From Branchiostoma floridae (taxonomy: Eukaryota; Chordata; Leptocardii; Amphioxiformes; Branchiostomatidae): DNA of 64,000 nucleotides. The stretch covers positions 25,438,217 to 25,502,216 of the forward strand of contig NC_049986.1 in the NCBI RefSeq assembly GCF_000003815.2. The letters run 5' to 3'. Numbering within the stretch: position 1 is the first letter of the stretch; every line of letters starts with the position of its first letter. A program made the translations under genes and the position numbers. This document shows positions 22,346 through 32,470 of the stretch, in pieces. The notes beneath the pieces were generated by a model. It worked only from the letters and a program-made list of their open reading frames with translations, made no database searches and was not told where the DNA came from.

Positions 22346-23580
22346 CCCATGCAGGTATGACAGGAAGTAATCAGGCACACGGAGGCGTCGCCCTGCCCGG
22401 GCCGCCCTCAGCGCCCCTAAACTATTTCCTCTGCCGCTCAGGGAGCCGCTCAGGGAGCTGCTGTAAACTGTTTCCAAATGTCAGGGTGACACGAGGTCGG
22501 CTGGGCTGTCTGAGCGAGATTTCCCGGCTGTGCACTTACTGTGCAGCATCTACATCATATAGTCTTACAGTAAACAGTGATCGATGAAGGTTACACAGGC
22601 AGGTGGTACATTACATCACACGTCAGGGCCGTTCCAGCTGTGTCGCTCACCCAACATGCATGCTACCGGAAAGGGTCGCAGTCCTTAGGACAGGACATTA
22701 AGCCGTGGTCCACTGTTCATTGTGCTTGTCGAGAAGACCTAGGGGAATTTCCCCAGTACAATGAACCTGTAAATACTGTACATAGCGTCTGTCCTCTCTG
22801 TCACGACCAGTGGAAGACTAGCTCTTCAGTGAGCTAAAACTGGATCGAGATCTCTTTCCTTTTTGCACTTATTGTGCAGCTTCTACTCCCGTACTTACAG
22901 TACACAATGGTCGAAGATCTAGCTGCAAACTACTGCTGTGTATTTTTACTCCAGCTAGCTTGGTCCTGTCCTGTGCAGTTAGAACAAGCTGGGAGCTAGA
23001 GGCCACAAATGTAGCTACATGTTGTAGTTGTGGGTCCTGTCCTATGATAAATGCTGCTATACAAATGTAGCTACATGTTGTAGTTGTGGGCTCTGTCCTA
23101 TATGATAAATGCTGCTATACAAATGTAGCTACTGTATTTCCTGTCCAGCATTTTCCAGATGCCTCACCCCGACACTCACACATTCCGAACACTGTCACCC
23201 TATTCACTCCCTAGCAACCAGCTGGCCACGCCTGGAGACACACACGTCATGTCAAACACTCCCTGCTGAAGACTGTGGCTCCCTAGCAACCTAGTGCCAC
23301 GCCTAGCGACGGCCTTGCCTATGACGTGTTCAGGGGTCTAATTCTGTCCGCTGTGTTTGAGCTGGGCTGTGGGACACTCTCTGGAATATATACCTACATT
23401 TAAGTTTCTAACTACAGGCATCATTGCAGCCTGAATGGTCAAGTACAACCACATCGCATTTAGTGAAGCTGCTTTTCCAACTGACAGGTGACTGGCTGTA
23501 CAGGACTGTCCTGTCACACTTTGGACAGCGAGTTAATGAGTTGATAAGTTAGAGAGTTAGCTAACCCTTCCTGTGTTTCA
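22346..23580. other. Mostly unique DNA with a GC-rich patch
   Basis: 22370-22460 is GC-rich and preceded by a splice-acceptor-like 'ccccatgcag' at 22346-22355, so it could be an exon, but neither strand gives a recognisable protein. Around 23005-23130 a segment containing 'caaatgtagctacatgttgt' recurs two to three times. Confidence 0.4.
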
Positions 23581-24531
23581 GAACTGCAGAAGCCGTGACA
23601 AAACCATGGACCTGTCCACTGCGACCTGCTGCTGTTATAACTGTAATCTAGTGAGTTATCTAGTGAGTTAATGAGTTATTAATTGAGTTAGTAAGTTAGC
23701 TAACCTTGCCTGTGTTTTGCAGAAGCCGTGACATGACCATGGACCTGTCCACTGGGACCTGCTGCTGTTATAACTGTTATCTAGTGAGTTGTGTTAGTGT
23801 GTTAGTGAGTTAGCGAGTTAGCTAACCCTTCCTGTGTTTTGCAGAAGGCTTGACATAACCATGGACTTGTCCACTGTGGCCTGCTGCTGTTATAACGGTT
23901 ATCTAGTTTTGTTAGTAAGTTAGTGAGTTAGCTAACCCTGCCTGTGTTTCAGACATGACCATGGACCTGTCCACTGGGACCTGCTGCTGTTATAACTGTT
24001 ATCTAGTGAGTTGTCTTAGTGTGTTAGTGAGTTAGCGTGCTAAGTAACCCTGCCTGCCTGTGTTTCAGACTGCAGACAGGATGGACCTGTCCACTGCAAC
24101 CTGCTGCTGTTATAACTGTTATCTAGTGAGTTGTGTTAGTGAGTTAACGAGATAGCGAGTTAGCTAACCCTGCCTGCCTGTGTTTCAGACTGCAGACAGA
24201 ATGGACCTGTCCACTGCAACCTGCTGCTGTTATAACTGTTATCTAGTTAGTAAGTTAGTGAGTTAGCTAACCTTGCCTGCCTGTGTTTCAGACTGCAGAC
24301 AGGATGGACCTGTCCACTGTGGCCTGCTGCTGTTATAACTGTTATCTAGTGAGTTGTGTTAGTAAGTTAGTGAGTTAGTGAGTTAGCTAACGCTGCCTGC
24401 CTGTGTTTCAGACTGCAGACAGGATGGACCTGTCCACTGCGACCTGCTGCTGTTATAACTGTTATCTAGTGAGTTGTGTTAGTAAGTTAGTGAGTTAGCT
24501 ACTCCTGCCTGTGTTTCAGACTGCAGACAGG
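23581..24531 (+). repeat. Exon-border minisatellite: eight extra copies of the start of the fibrinogen-domain gene
   Basis: A unit of roughly 100-130 bp contains a splice acceptor (cctgtgtttcag), then ctgcagacaggATGGACCTG and a few further codons, then an intron-like spacer (gagttagtgagttagcta). ATGs at the equivalent position occur at 23606 and seven times more before the true start at 24532. The copies agree with the real exon through STVAC or STATC, then switch to tgctgttataactgttat. Confidence 0.9.
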
Positions 24532-27500
24532 ATGGACCTGTCCACTGTGGCCTGCGCTCTGCTGCTGATAATCATCCTACCGAGCGAAGCGACGCTCCAA
24601 CGCGGCGGTGTGCGCCGGTACATGTCCACACGGCCGCTCGACAACCAGCAGTGCGCCTACACGTTTGTGGTGCCCCAAGCCGAGGGGGGGTGTCCGTACC
24701 AGCAGGACCCCCCCTCACAAGACTTCACTAACGACATTCAGCAGCTGAGAGAACAGGTTTGTTGTTTGTTTGTTTGTTTGTGTACACATTTGTGGTGCCC
24801 TAGGCCAAGGTTGGGGGAATGTTTGTTTGCTTGTTAAGCATAACAGGTGCACCAGCTTCAGGCACTTTGTGCTAACGGTAAGTTCAAGCTGCATTGTAAG
24901 GTTCACACCGAAAGGTTCTTTTGAGTTGTGGCTTCCATCAAAAACAGGACCTCCATTCAATGTCCTACTATAAACAGGGCATCCCTAATGAAACCTAGGC
25001 GCTGATTTTCTCCAAATGACTAAAGAAGGGCACAACGAGGCAACCTAAGAATTTGTACCTTTAGATTCAAAACAGCTAACCACAGACTCGCCTTGTCCCC
25101 TGTGCAGGTTTCGCAGCAGGGGAAGATCATCAACGGCATGGCGTCCTCGATCCGTGCCAGTAAGGGCGTGGCCAGTGCGGTCCAGGCATTGGAGAACGGA
25201 AAGCGGGTGGTGGAGGACCGGCTGACGTACCTGCAGATGCAGATGCTGAAGGATGAGGCCAACAGGAACGCTCACCGCGCAGAGATGGCCACACTGGAGA
25301 AAACCATCATGAACCAAACTCTGCAGTATGTGCAGCTGTACCACATGTACCAGGAGCTCATGGCAGCCTACAACAAGGTAACATAACCAGCTAACCAGCT
25401 AACTAACTAGCTAACCAACCAGCTAACTAACCAGCTAACTAAGCCTAACCAAACTCTGCAGTATGTGCAGCTGTACCACATGTACCAGGAGCTCATGGCA
25501 GCCTACAACAAGGTAACATAACCAGCTAACTAGCTAGCTAACTAGCTAACCAACCAGATAACCAACCCTAACCAGACCCTGCAGTATGTGCAGCTGTACC
25601 ACATGTACCAGGAGCTCATGGTTGTACTAGATAGTTACTATTTAGTAGATATACAGTAGATTTTTCAGTAGGTGTTCAGTACTACACAGTACATTTTCAG
25701 TTATTTACTGAAGGATTGCCAAGTGTGAGACTTTCCTTCCCCCCCTGCAGGTAAACACTGCCATGGAGAACCAGACAGCGACGATCGAGGCGCTCATGAA
25801 GACGGTTGTTATACGGTTGTAAGATGGTTGTAAGATGGTTGTAAGACGGTTGTAAGATGGTTGTAAGACGGTTGTGAGACTGTTCCTTCCCCCCTGCAGG
25901 TAAACACTGCCATGGAGAACCAAACAGCGACGATCGAGGCGCTCATGAAGACAGTTGGGGGACTGGCGCGCGACCGGGAGGACCTGACACGGCAGGTGGC
26001 GCGCCTGAAAAAGACCGGCCGTCACGGTTCGGACAGACACGGCGGGTCGCGGAGCACGCAGACACGGCAGGCGCAGGTCGCCTCCGAGGCCGTGGTCAGG
26101 ATCGGAGACATCGAGGACATCGATGATGGCGTGGGGTCAAGGGTCAGCCAAGTGACACAGCCACAGCCTCAGCCGAGACCGCAGCCGAAGCCTCAGCCGA
26201 AGCTGCCAAAAGGTGAGCAGAGACTTGTCTAGGTGGGAAGGGGGGTCTGCCCTACTTATGGGGAGGGGGGCAGGTTGGAACTCTGTCCTAACAGGGCAGA
26301 TCTTGACTGACCTTGAGACTTGTCTAGGTGGGGAGGGGGGCAGGAACCCTGTCCTAACAGGGCCGACCTTGCCTGACCTTAGGACTTGTCTAGGTGGGGA
26401 GGGGGGCAGGAATTCTGTCCTAACAGTAACAGGGCTAACCTTGTCTGACCTTGGGACTTGTCTAGGTGGGGAGGTGGGCAGGATGGAACTCCTAACAGGG
26501 CTGACCTTGCCTGACCTTGGGACTTGTCTAGGTGGGGAGGTGGGCAGGATGGAACTCCTAACAGGGCTGACCTTGCCTGACCTTGGGACTTGTCTAGGTG
26601 GGGAGGGGGGCAGAAACCCTGTCCTAACAGGGCTGACCTTGCCTGACCTTGGGACTTGTCTAGGTGGGGGGTCTGCGGTACTTACCAGGAGGGGGTATTT
26701 AGTATAACCAGCACAGCTGCTGTTGGTGTAATGATGAGGAAAGCTGTGGTTACTGGCCACTGGACTGTAATTATAAGGTACAATGTACAATTAGGACAAA
26801 CACCAGACCACACAAACCTCAAAAAAACACAAAAAGTAAAAAGCAACTGATTGAAAAGAGCCCTCACTCAGATGTACAATGCTGTACTAAAGATGGCCAA
26901 TTCGAATCCAGGGGTTCCTAGCCTGGTACCACATGCCCAGTCATGATCACATGACAAGGATCCAGAATCTTCTTGAAGGTTGGTTCTGGTTACAGTTACA
27001 CTGTGCACAGGGTTGGTTCTGGTTACACTTACACTGTGCACAGGGTTGGTTCTGGTTACAGTTACACTGTGCACAGGGTTGGTTCTGGTTACAGTTACAC
27101 TGTGCACAGGGTTGGTTCTGGTTACAGTTACACTGTGCACAGGGTTGGTTCTGGTTACACTTACACTGTGCACAGGGTTGGTTCTGGTTACAGACTTACA
27201 CTGAGCACAGGGTTGGTTCTGGTTACAGTTACACTGTGCACAGGGTTGGTTCTGGTTACAGTTACACTGTGCACAGGGTTGGTTCTGGTTACACTTACAC
27301 TGTGCACAGGGTTGGTTCTGGTTACAGACTTACACTGAGCACAGGGTTGGTTCTGGTTACAGTTACACTGTGCACAGGGTTGGTTCTGGTTACACTTACA
27401 CTGTGCACAGGGTTGGTTCTGGTTACACTTACACTGTGCACAGGGTTGGTTCTGGTTACACTTACACTGTGCACAGGGTTGGTTCTGGTTACACTTACAC

Positions 27501-30027
27501 TGTGCACAGGGTTGGTTCTGGTTACAGTTACACTGTGCACAGGGTTGGTTCTGGTTACAGTTACACTGTGCACAGGGTTGGTTCTGGTTACAGTTACACT
27601 GTGCACAGGGTTGGTTCTGGTTACACTTACACTGTGCACAGGGTTGGTTCTGGTTACACTTACACTGTGCACAGGGTTGGTTCTGGTTGTTACACTGTGC
27701 ACAGGGTTGGTTCTGGTTACAGTTACACTGTGCACAGGGTTGGTTCTGGTTACAGTTACACTGTGCACAGGGTTGGTTCTGGTTACAGTTACACTGTGCA
27801 CAGGGTTGGTTCTGGTTACACTTACACTGTGCACAGGGTTGGTTCTGGTTACACTTACACTGTGCTAGCTCGAAAGGCTAGCCAATAACAACTGGCAGAA
27901 ACAGGCCTGTGACCAGCAGACTGGAAAACACCCCTAAATCCAACCAGTGGAGACTGGTAACAAAGCCAGGAGGAGTTATAGTGGGGGACTTTAAGTGTAT
28001 ACAGAGGCAAGGCTTTTCCTGCAGTGCATACTGGAATGCATGACTATGATGTGCAGGCAAAGTGAATGAACCATAAACAGCAGTTTTATACCTGCATGAA
28101 GTGTTCTGTAATGTTGCATGTTGTGTTTGTGTTTGGTAAAAATGCACGGGTGAATTTTCCTTGTTTTCTATGTAATGGTTGCTATGGTAACTTTTCTGTT
28201 TTCGATGTATTTACCTTTTCCTTTCTCTTGCCAAGTCTAGGAAACTACACTTGGAATGATACACTCCGTAAGCACTTTTACTTTCATTTCTTCCTCATCT
28301 CAAGTTAAACTGTTGTTTTGCTTCCTTTCTATTCCTTAACTTCCCCACCATCAATTCTTTCCCCCGTTTTTCTCAGTAAGTCTTTTATAAATTTGTCCTT
28401 CTTGTTCTTAAGTGTTGAATATGCATGACTTCACAGGGATAGTAAAACCCAGTAAAGTGTAAAGTCATACTCGGCCCAGGTGAAACCCAGTGTAAAATCA
28501 TGCCCGACCCATGTAAAACCCAGTGTAAAATCATGCTCGACCCATGTAAAACCCAGTGTAAAATCATGCCAAACCCACGTAAAACCCAGTGTAAAATCAT
28601 GCCCGACCCATGTAAAACCCACGTCCCCCAAACAGTCCAGGTAAGAACAGACCCATGGGAAGGAAGCAGAATGAATACTACAAGCTTCAATAACCTAAAG
28701 TTTGTAGTTGTTACATATTTGTTTACACTGTTTATTACCAGTAACAATTATGTTAAGATTTTTAAAGGCATTACATGACTTGCCATACTATCAAAGGAAG
28801 ATAACAGTAACTCATCAGTAAGTAATCTGTAAATCATAAGTAACTCATTAGTAAATCATCAGTAACTAAGCAACTCATCTGTAACTCATTAGTAAATCAT
28901 CAGTAAGTAACTAATATGTAACTCATCAGTAAACCATCAGTAACTAATTCCCCAGGTAACATCAAGAACCTCCCAAGTAGCAATAATTCATAGTTACATG
29001 TATCTGTATCTGTATAATATATTGTGTAATGATATACATTGTAGGTACATATAGTGTCTAATCCTGACCCGTACCATTTCACTGCCTCAGCCAACAACAG
29101 TATCTTCCCAGGTCCCACAGCTAACAGCATGTGCCAGACTACATGTATGTACTATGGTCTATTGATAACACAGGGTAGATCTTAGGTACTGTATCTGAGG
29201 CATTTAGTGTTGTTTGGCATTAATCATGATGATTGTTTACCTGGATATCTAACCTTCAGCATGTACTACCATCCCCCTGGTCCTTGTGTACAATCATGTG
29301 CTCCACGTACACATGTAGTGTCTGCAGATTATAATGCTCTGTTTTGTCCCCCCCAGCCAAACCGCGGCACTGTGCGGATATCCAACGTGCAGGGAAGGCT
29401 ACCAGCGGTGTGTATCGGATCTACCTGCCCGATCACCATGACAACCCCGTTCCCGTGTACTGCGATATGGACACCGACCCCGGCGGTTGGACCGTCATCC
29501 AGAAGCGCGCCAACGGGACCGTGAACTTCTTCCGCAACTGGGCTGCGTACAAGTCCGGGTTTGGGGACCCGCGGGGGGACTTCTGGCTGGGTCTGGACAA
29601 CATGCACCTGCTGACGGGGAGGGGGGGCTACAAGCTGCAGATCAGCCTGGAGGACTGGAACGGCATCAAGGCCTACGCGGAGTACAACAGCTTCAAGGTC
29701 GACAGCGAGGACAACAAGTACCGCCTGCGCCTGGGGAAGTACCATGGCAACAGTGGCGACGCCCTCACCTGGCACAACAACATGGCCTTCACCACCAAGG
29801 ACAGCGACAACGACCCATTCATCGGGAACTGCGCCGGGTACCAGCGCGGCGGATGGTGGTACAACGCCTGCGCTCACTCCAACCTGAACGGCATCTACTA
29901 CCCGGGGGGGTACTACAGCAGCCGGTACCAGGACGCTGTGTACTGGGCAGAGTGGCGTGGCGGCAGCTACTCACTCAAAACTGTCATGATGAAGGTCCGG
30001 CCAACGGGCAACCAGGCGCTAACATAG
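24532..30027 (+). CDS. Secreted angiopoietin-like fibrinogen-domain protein (FREP), spliced gene
   Basis: Model: exons 24532-24756, 25108-25377, 25900-26212 and 29357-30027, all with GT/AG borders and matching phases (0, 0, 1), giving 492 residues. The protein has a signal peptide (MDLSTVACALLLIIILPSEA), a long coiled coil across exons 1-3 (LREQVSQQGK to RQVARLKK), a Pro/Gln/Lys linker (PQPQPRPQPKPQPK), and a complete C-terminal fibrinogen domain from CADIQRAG to the stop. That domain has four Cys (two disulfides expected), the calcium-site loop DSDNDPF and the NCA...GGWWYNAC core. Signal, coiled coil and fibrinogen domain make up the angiopoietin/ANGPTL layout; such proteins are secreted oligomers acting in signalling or as lectins. 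The start follows a good acceptor 15 bases upstream, so a 5' noncoding exon probably exists. A 27-base extra exon (28241-28267) may belong to it. Confidence 0.88.
24757..25107 (+). other. Intron 1 of the fibrinogen-domain gene
   Basis: Begins gtttgttgtttg and ends ccctgtgcag. It contains a degenerate echo of exon 1 (acatttgtggtgccctaggcc at 24785 against acgtttgtggtgccccaagcc in the exon). Confidence 0.7.
25378..25640 (+). repeat. Exon-border repeat: exon 2 3' edge duplicated twice in intron 2
   Basis: The last 51 bases of exon 2 (17 codons, YVQLYHMYQELMAAYNK) with their donor recur at 25462-25512. That copy is preceded by ctctgcag and followed by gtaaca, and its length keeps phase 0. A second copy near 25580-25620 is cut short (gagctcatggttgtactag). 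Units are separated by 'accagctaactaactagc' repeats. Confidence 0.88.
25741..25899 (+). repeat. Exon-border repeat: exon 3 5' edge duplicated
   Basis: The acceptor cccccctgcag and the first 18 codons of exon 3 appear at 25751 and again at the true exon (25900), separated by a short array of 'ggttgtaagatggttgtaag' in between. The first copy reads into a stop (TAA at about 25820), so only the second can serve. Confidence 0.85.
26220..26690 (+). repeat. 65-70-bp minisatellite starting at the exon 3 donor, about 7 copies
   Basis: The unit contains gacttgtctaggtggggagg and ctaacagggctgacc. The array starts within 10 bases of the exon 3 donor (gtgagc at 26213). Confidence 0.88.
26975..27865 (+). 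repeat. 33-bp minisatellite, about 27 copies, in intron 3
   Basis: The unit is gttggttctggttacactta plus cactgtgcacagg, with c/g variants at one site (acacttac or acagttac). The 3n period leaves several frames open. Confidence 0.96.
28241..28267 (+). CDS. Candidate 27-base microexon of the fibrinogen-domain gene
   Basis: A pyrimidine-rich tract ending ccaagtctag is followed by 27 bases and then the donor gtaagc. Length 27 and entry phase 1 keep the frame between exon 3 and the fibrinogen exon, inserting GNYTWNDTLP-type residues with an N-glycosylation site (NYT). No independent support, so this may be chance. Confidence 0.3.
28440..28635 (+). repeat. 33-bp minisatellite, about 6 copies, in intron 3
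   Basis: The unit contains cagtgtaaaatcatgcccga and cccatgtaaaacc. Confidence 0.9.
28790..28950 (+). repeat. Short degenerate repeat (aactcatcagtaa)n in intron 3
   Basis: Eight or more copies of 12-20-bp units built on 'aactcatcagtaaatcat'. Confidence 0.8.
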
Positions 30028-31060
30028 CACAACTACAGGACAACAGTAGCACAACTATAGTACAGTAACAGCACACAGCTACTCACTCAAAACTGTCATG
30101 ATGAAGGTCAGGCCTACTAAGGTAACCAGGTTCTAACATAGCACAACTATAGGACAATAATAGCACGGCTACAGGACAGTAACAGCATAACTACAGCATC
30201 ATAACAGGACAGTAACAACACACAGCTACTCATTCAAAACTGTTATGATGAAGGTCCGGCCAACCGGAAACCAGGCTTTAACATAGCACAACTATAGGAC
30301 AACAATAGCACAACTTTAGGACAGTAACAGCACACAGCTACTCACTCAAAACTGTCATGATGAAGGTCCGGCCAACCGGAAACAAGGCATTAACATAGCA
30401 CAGCTAAAGGACAACAGTAGCACAACTTTAGGACAGTAACAGAATAACTACAGCATCATAACAGGACAGTAACAACACAGCTACTCACTCAAAACTGTCA
30501 TGATGAAGGTCCGGCCGACGGGTAACCAGGCTTTAACATAGCACAACTACAGGACAACAACTATAGCATGACAACAGGACAGTAACAGCACACAGCTACT
30601 CACTCAAAACTGTCATGATGAAGGTCCGGCCGACCGGAAACCAGGCTCTAACATAGCACAACTATAGGACAGTAATAGCACAACTGTAGCATTGTAACAG
30701 CATCAAAACAGGACAGTAACCACACAGCTACTCACTCAAAACTGTCATGATGAAGGTCCGGCCGACCGGAAACCAGGCTCTAACATAGCACAACTATAGG
30801 ACAGTAATAGCACAACTGTAGCATTGTAACAGCATCAAAACAGGACAGTAACCACACAGCTACTCACTCAAAACTGTCATGATGAAGGTCAGGCCGACGG
30901 GTCACCAGGCTCTAACATAGCACAACTATAGGACAACAGTAGCACAACTTTAGGACAGTAACAGCATCATAACAGGACAGTAACAAGACACAGCTACTCA
31001 CTCAAAACTGTCATGATGAAGGTCCGGCCTACTGGTAACCAGGTTCTAACATAGCTATAG
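30028..31060 (+). repeat. Exon-border repeat: eight extra copies of the last codons and stop of the fibrinogen exon
   Basis: Units of roughly 110-145 bp each begin cacagctactcactcaaaac and encode YSLKTVMMKVRPTGNQALT followed by TAG, then a noncoding spacer (cacaactataggacagtaac). Seven of the eight keep the frame to the same stop; the first copy (about 30080) has a 2-base insertion. Most base differences are at third codon positions. Confidence 0.92.
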
Positions 31061-31610
31061 GAAAGTTACAGGACCGAAAACAGGCTCTAACATGATAGCA
31101 TAACTATAGGACAATAATGTCACAACTACAAGACAATAACAGAATAACTAAAGGTCAATAATAGCACAACTACAGGACAGAAACGAGGCTCTAAGATAGC
31201 ACAACTATACAGGACAATAATAGCACAACTATAGGACAATAATAGCACAACTATAGGACAATAATAGCACAACTACAGGACAGAAACAAGGCTCTAAGAT
31301 AGCACAACAATACAGGACAATAATAGCACAACTATAGGACAATAATAGCACAACTACAGGACAGAAACAAGGCTCTAAGATAGCACAACAATACAGGACA
31401 ATAATAGCACAACTATAGGACAATAATAGCACAACTACAGGACAGAAACGAGGCTCTAAGATAGCACAACAATACAGAACAATATAAGCACAACAACAGC
31501 ACAAAAAATGGCTTTAACATAGCACAACTACAAAACAGTAACAGCACAACTACAGAGCAATAACAGGACAACAACAGCACAATAACAGGACAATGACAGC
31601 ACACAAAAGC
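31061..31610 (+). repeat. Spacer-derived array downstream of the fibrinogen gene
   Basis: The noncoding spacer of the preceding array expanded on its own: 'ggacaataatagcacaacta' and 'cagaaac(a/g)aggctctaaga' repeat in a compound unit of about 90 bp, three to four copies. Confidence 0.88.
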
Positions 31611-32060
31611 ACTAACTTACTAGTACTCTACATATTACTATAAGCAACCAGCAAAATAACAGACAGTACAGCAGGCAAACAATATAACTCAGCATACTAT
31701 GGAAGGAAGGAGAGTTACATCACTTCAGGACATGATAGTAAACCTATGGACTGTACAAGCAGACATGAGGGGGGAGGGGGGCATGTTCTCCAGAGGAAGG
31801 GAAAGTTACTATCAGCTGTGGTGTTGGATTCCATCATTGTGTAGTGATCCACTTATATACAAAGATACCTAGATATGTAGGCTTGTGATCTGTTGGTACC
31901 TAGTAGATATGTACTAGATTTTTGATCTGTAGATAGGTAGATATACCGCTTATATATATATATATCTGTCAAAGGCTACCTGGGAAAGTTTTGTGGACTA
32001 ATAACATGTACAACATGTATGTAACAATGTTGCAAAATTTGATGTGAAGGGAACCTTCAG
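31611..32060. other. Unique AT-rich stretch
   Basis: No gene seen; a short (TA)n lies at 31950-31965. Confidence 0.4.
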
Positions 32061-32470
32061 GCATTTCTATAGCAACCTACCATTGGTCATGTCAGTTTCC
32101 ATAGCAACCTACCACTGGCCATGTCAGTTTCCATAGCAACCTACCACAGGTCATGTCAGTTTCCATAGCAACCTACCACAGGTCATGTCAGTTTCCATAG
32201 CAACCTACCACTTGTCATGTCAGTTTCCATAGCAACCTACCACAGGTCATGTCAGTTTCCATAGCAACCTACCACAGGTCATGTCCGTTTCCATAGCAAC
32301 ATACCACTGGTCATGTCAGTTTCCATAGCAACCTACCACTGGTAATGTCAGTTTCTATAGCAACCTACCACAGGTCATGTCAGTTTCCATAGCAACCTAC
32401 CACTGGCCATGTCAGTTTCCATAGCAACATACCACTGGTCATGTCAGTTTCTATAGCAACCTGATTACCA
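32061..32470. repeat. 32-bp minisatellite, about 12 copies, each with an X-box-like site
   Basis: The unit is gtcagtttccatagcaacct plus accacaggtcat. Each copy contains GTTTCCATAGCAAC, close to the RFX-factor X-box consensus (GTNRCC, 0-3 bases, RGYAAC). Confidence 0.9.

Noticed and set aside
22292-22477. GC-rich patch as a coding exon
   Set aside because: The plus strand has an acceptor-like site and the minus strand an open frame (SLSGSLSGRGNSLGALRAAR), but neither resembles a known protein; kept only as a note.
26890-26930. tRNA-like B box (ttcgaatcc)
   Set aside because: No A box at the right distance and no cloverleaf; probably chance or a SINE scrap.
26933-27888. Repeat protein of LVLVTVTLCTG type, 311 residues
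   Set aside because: 33-bp minisatellite inside an intron of the fibrinogen gene; all frames are similar.
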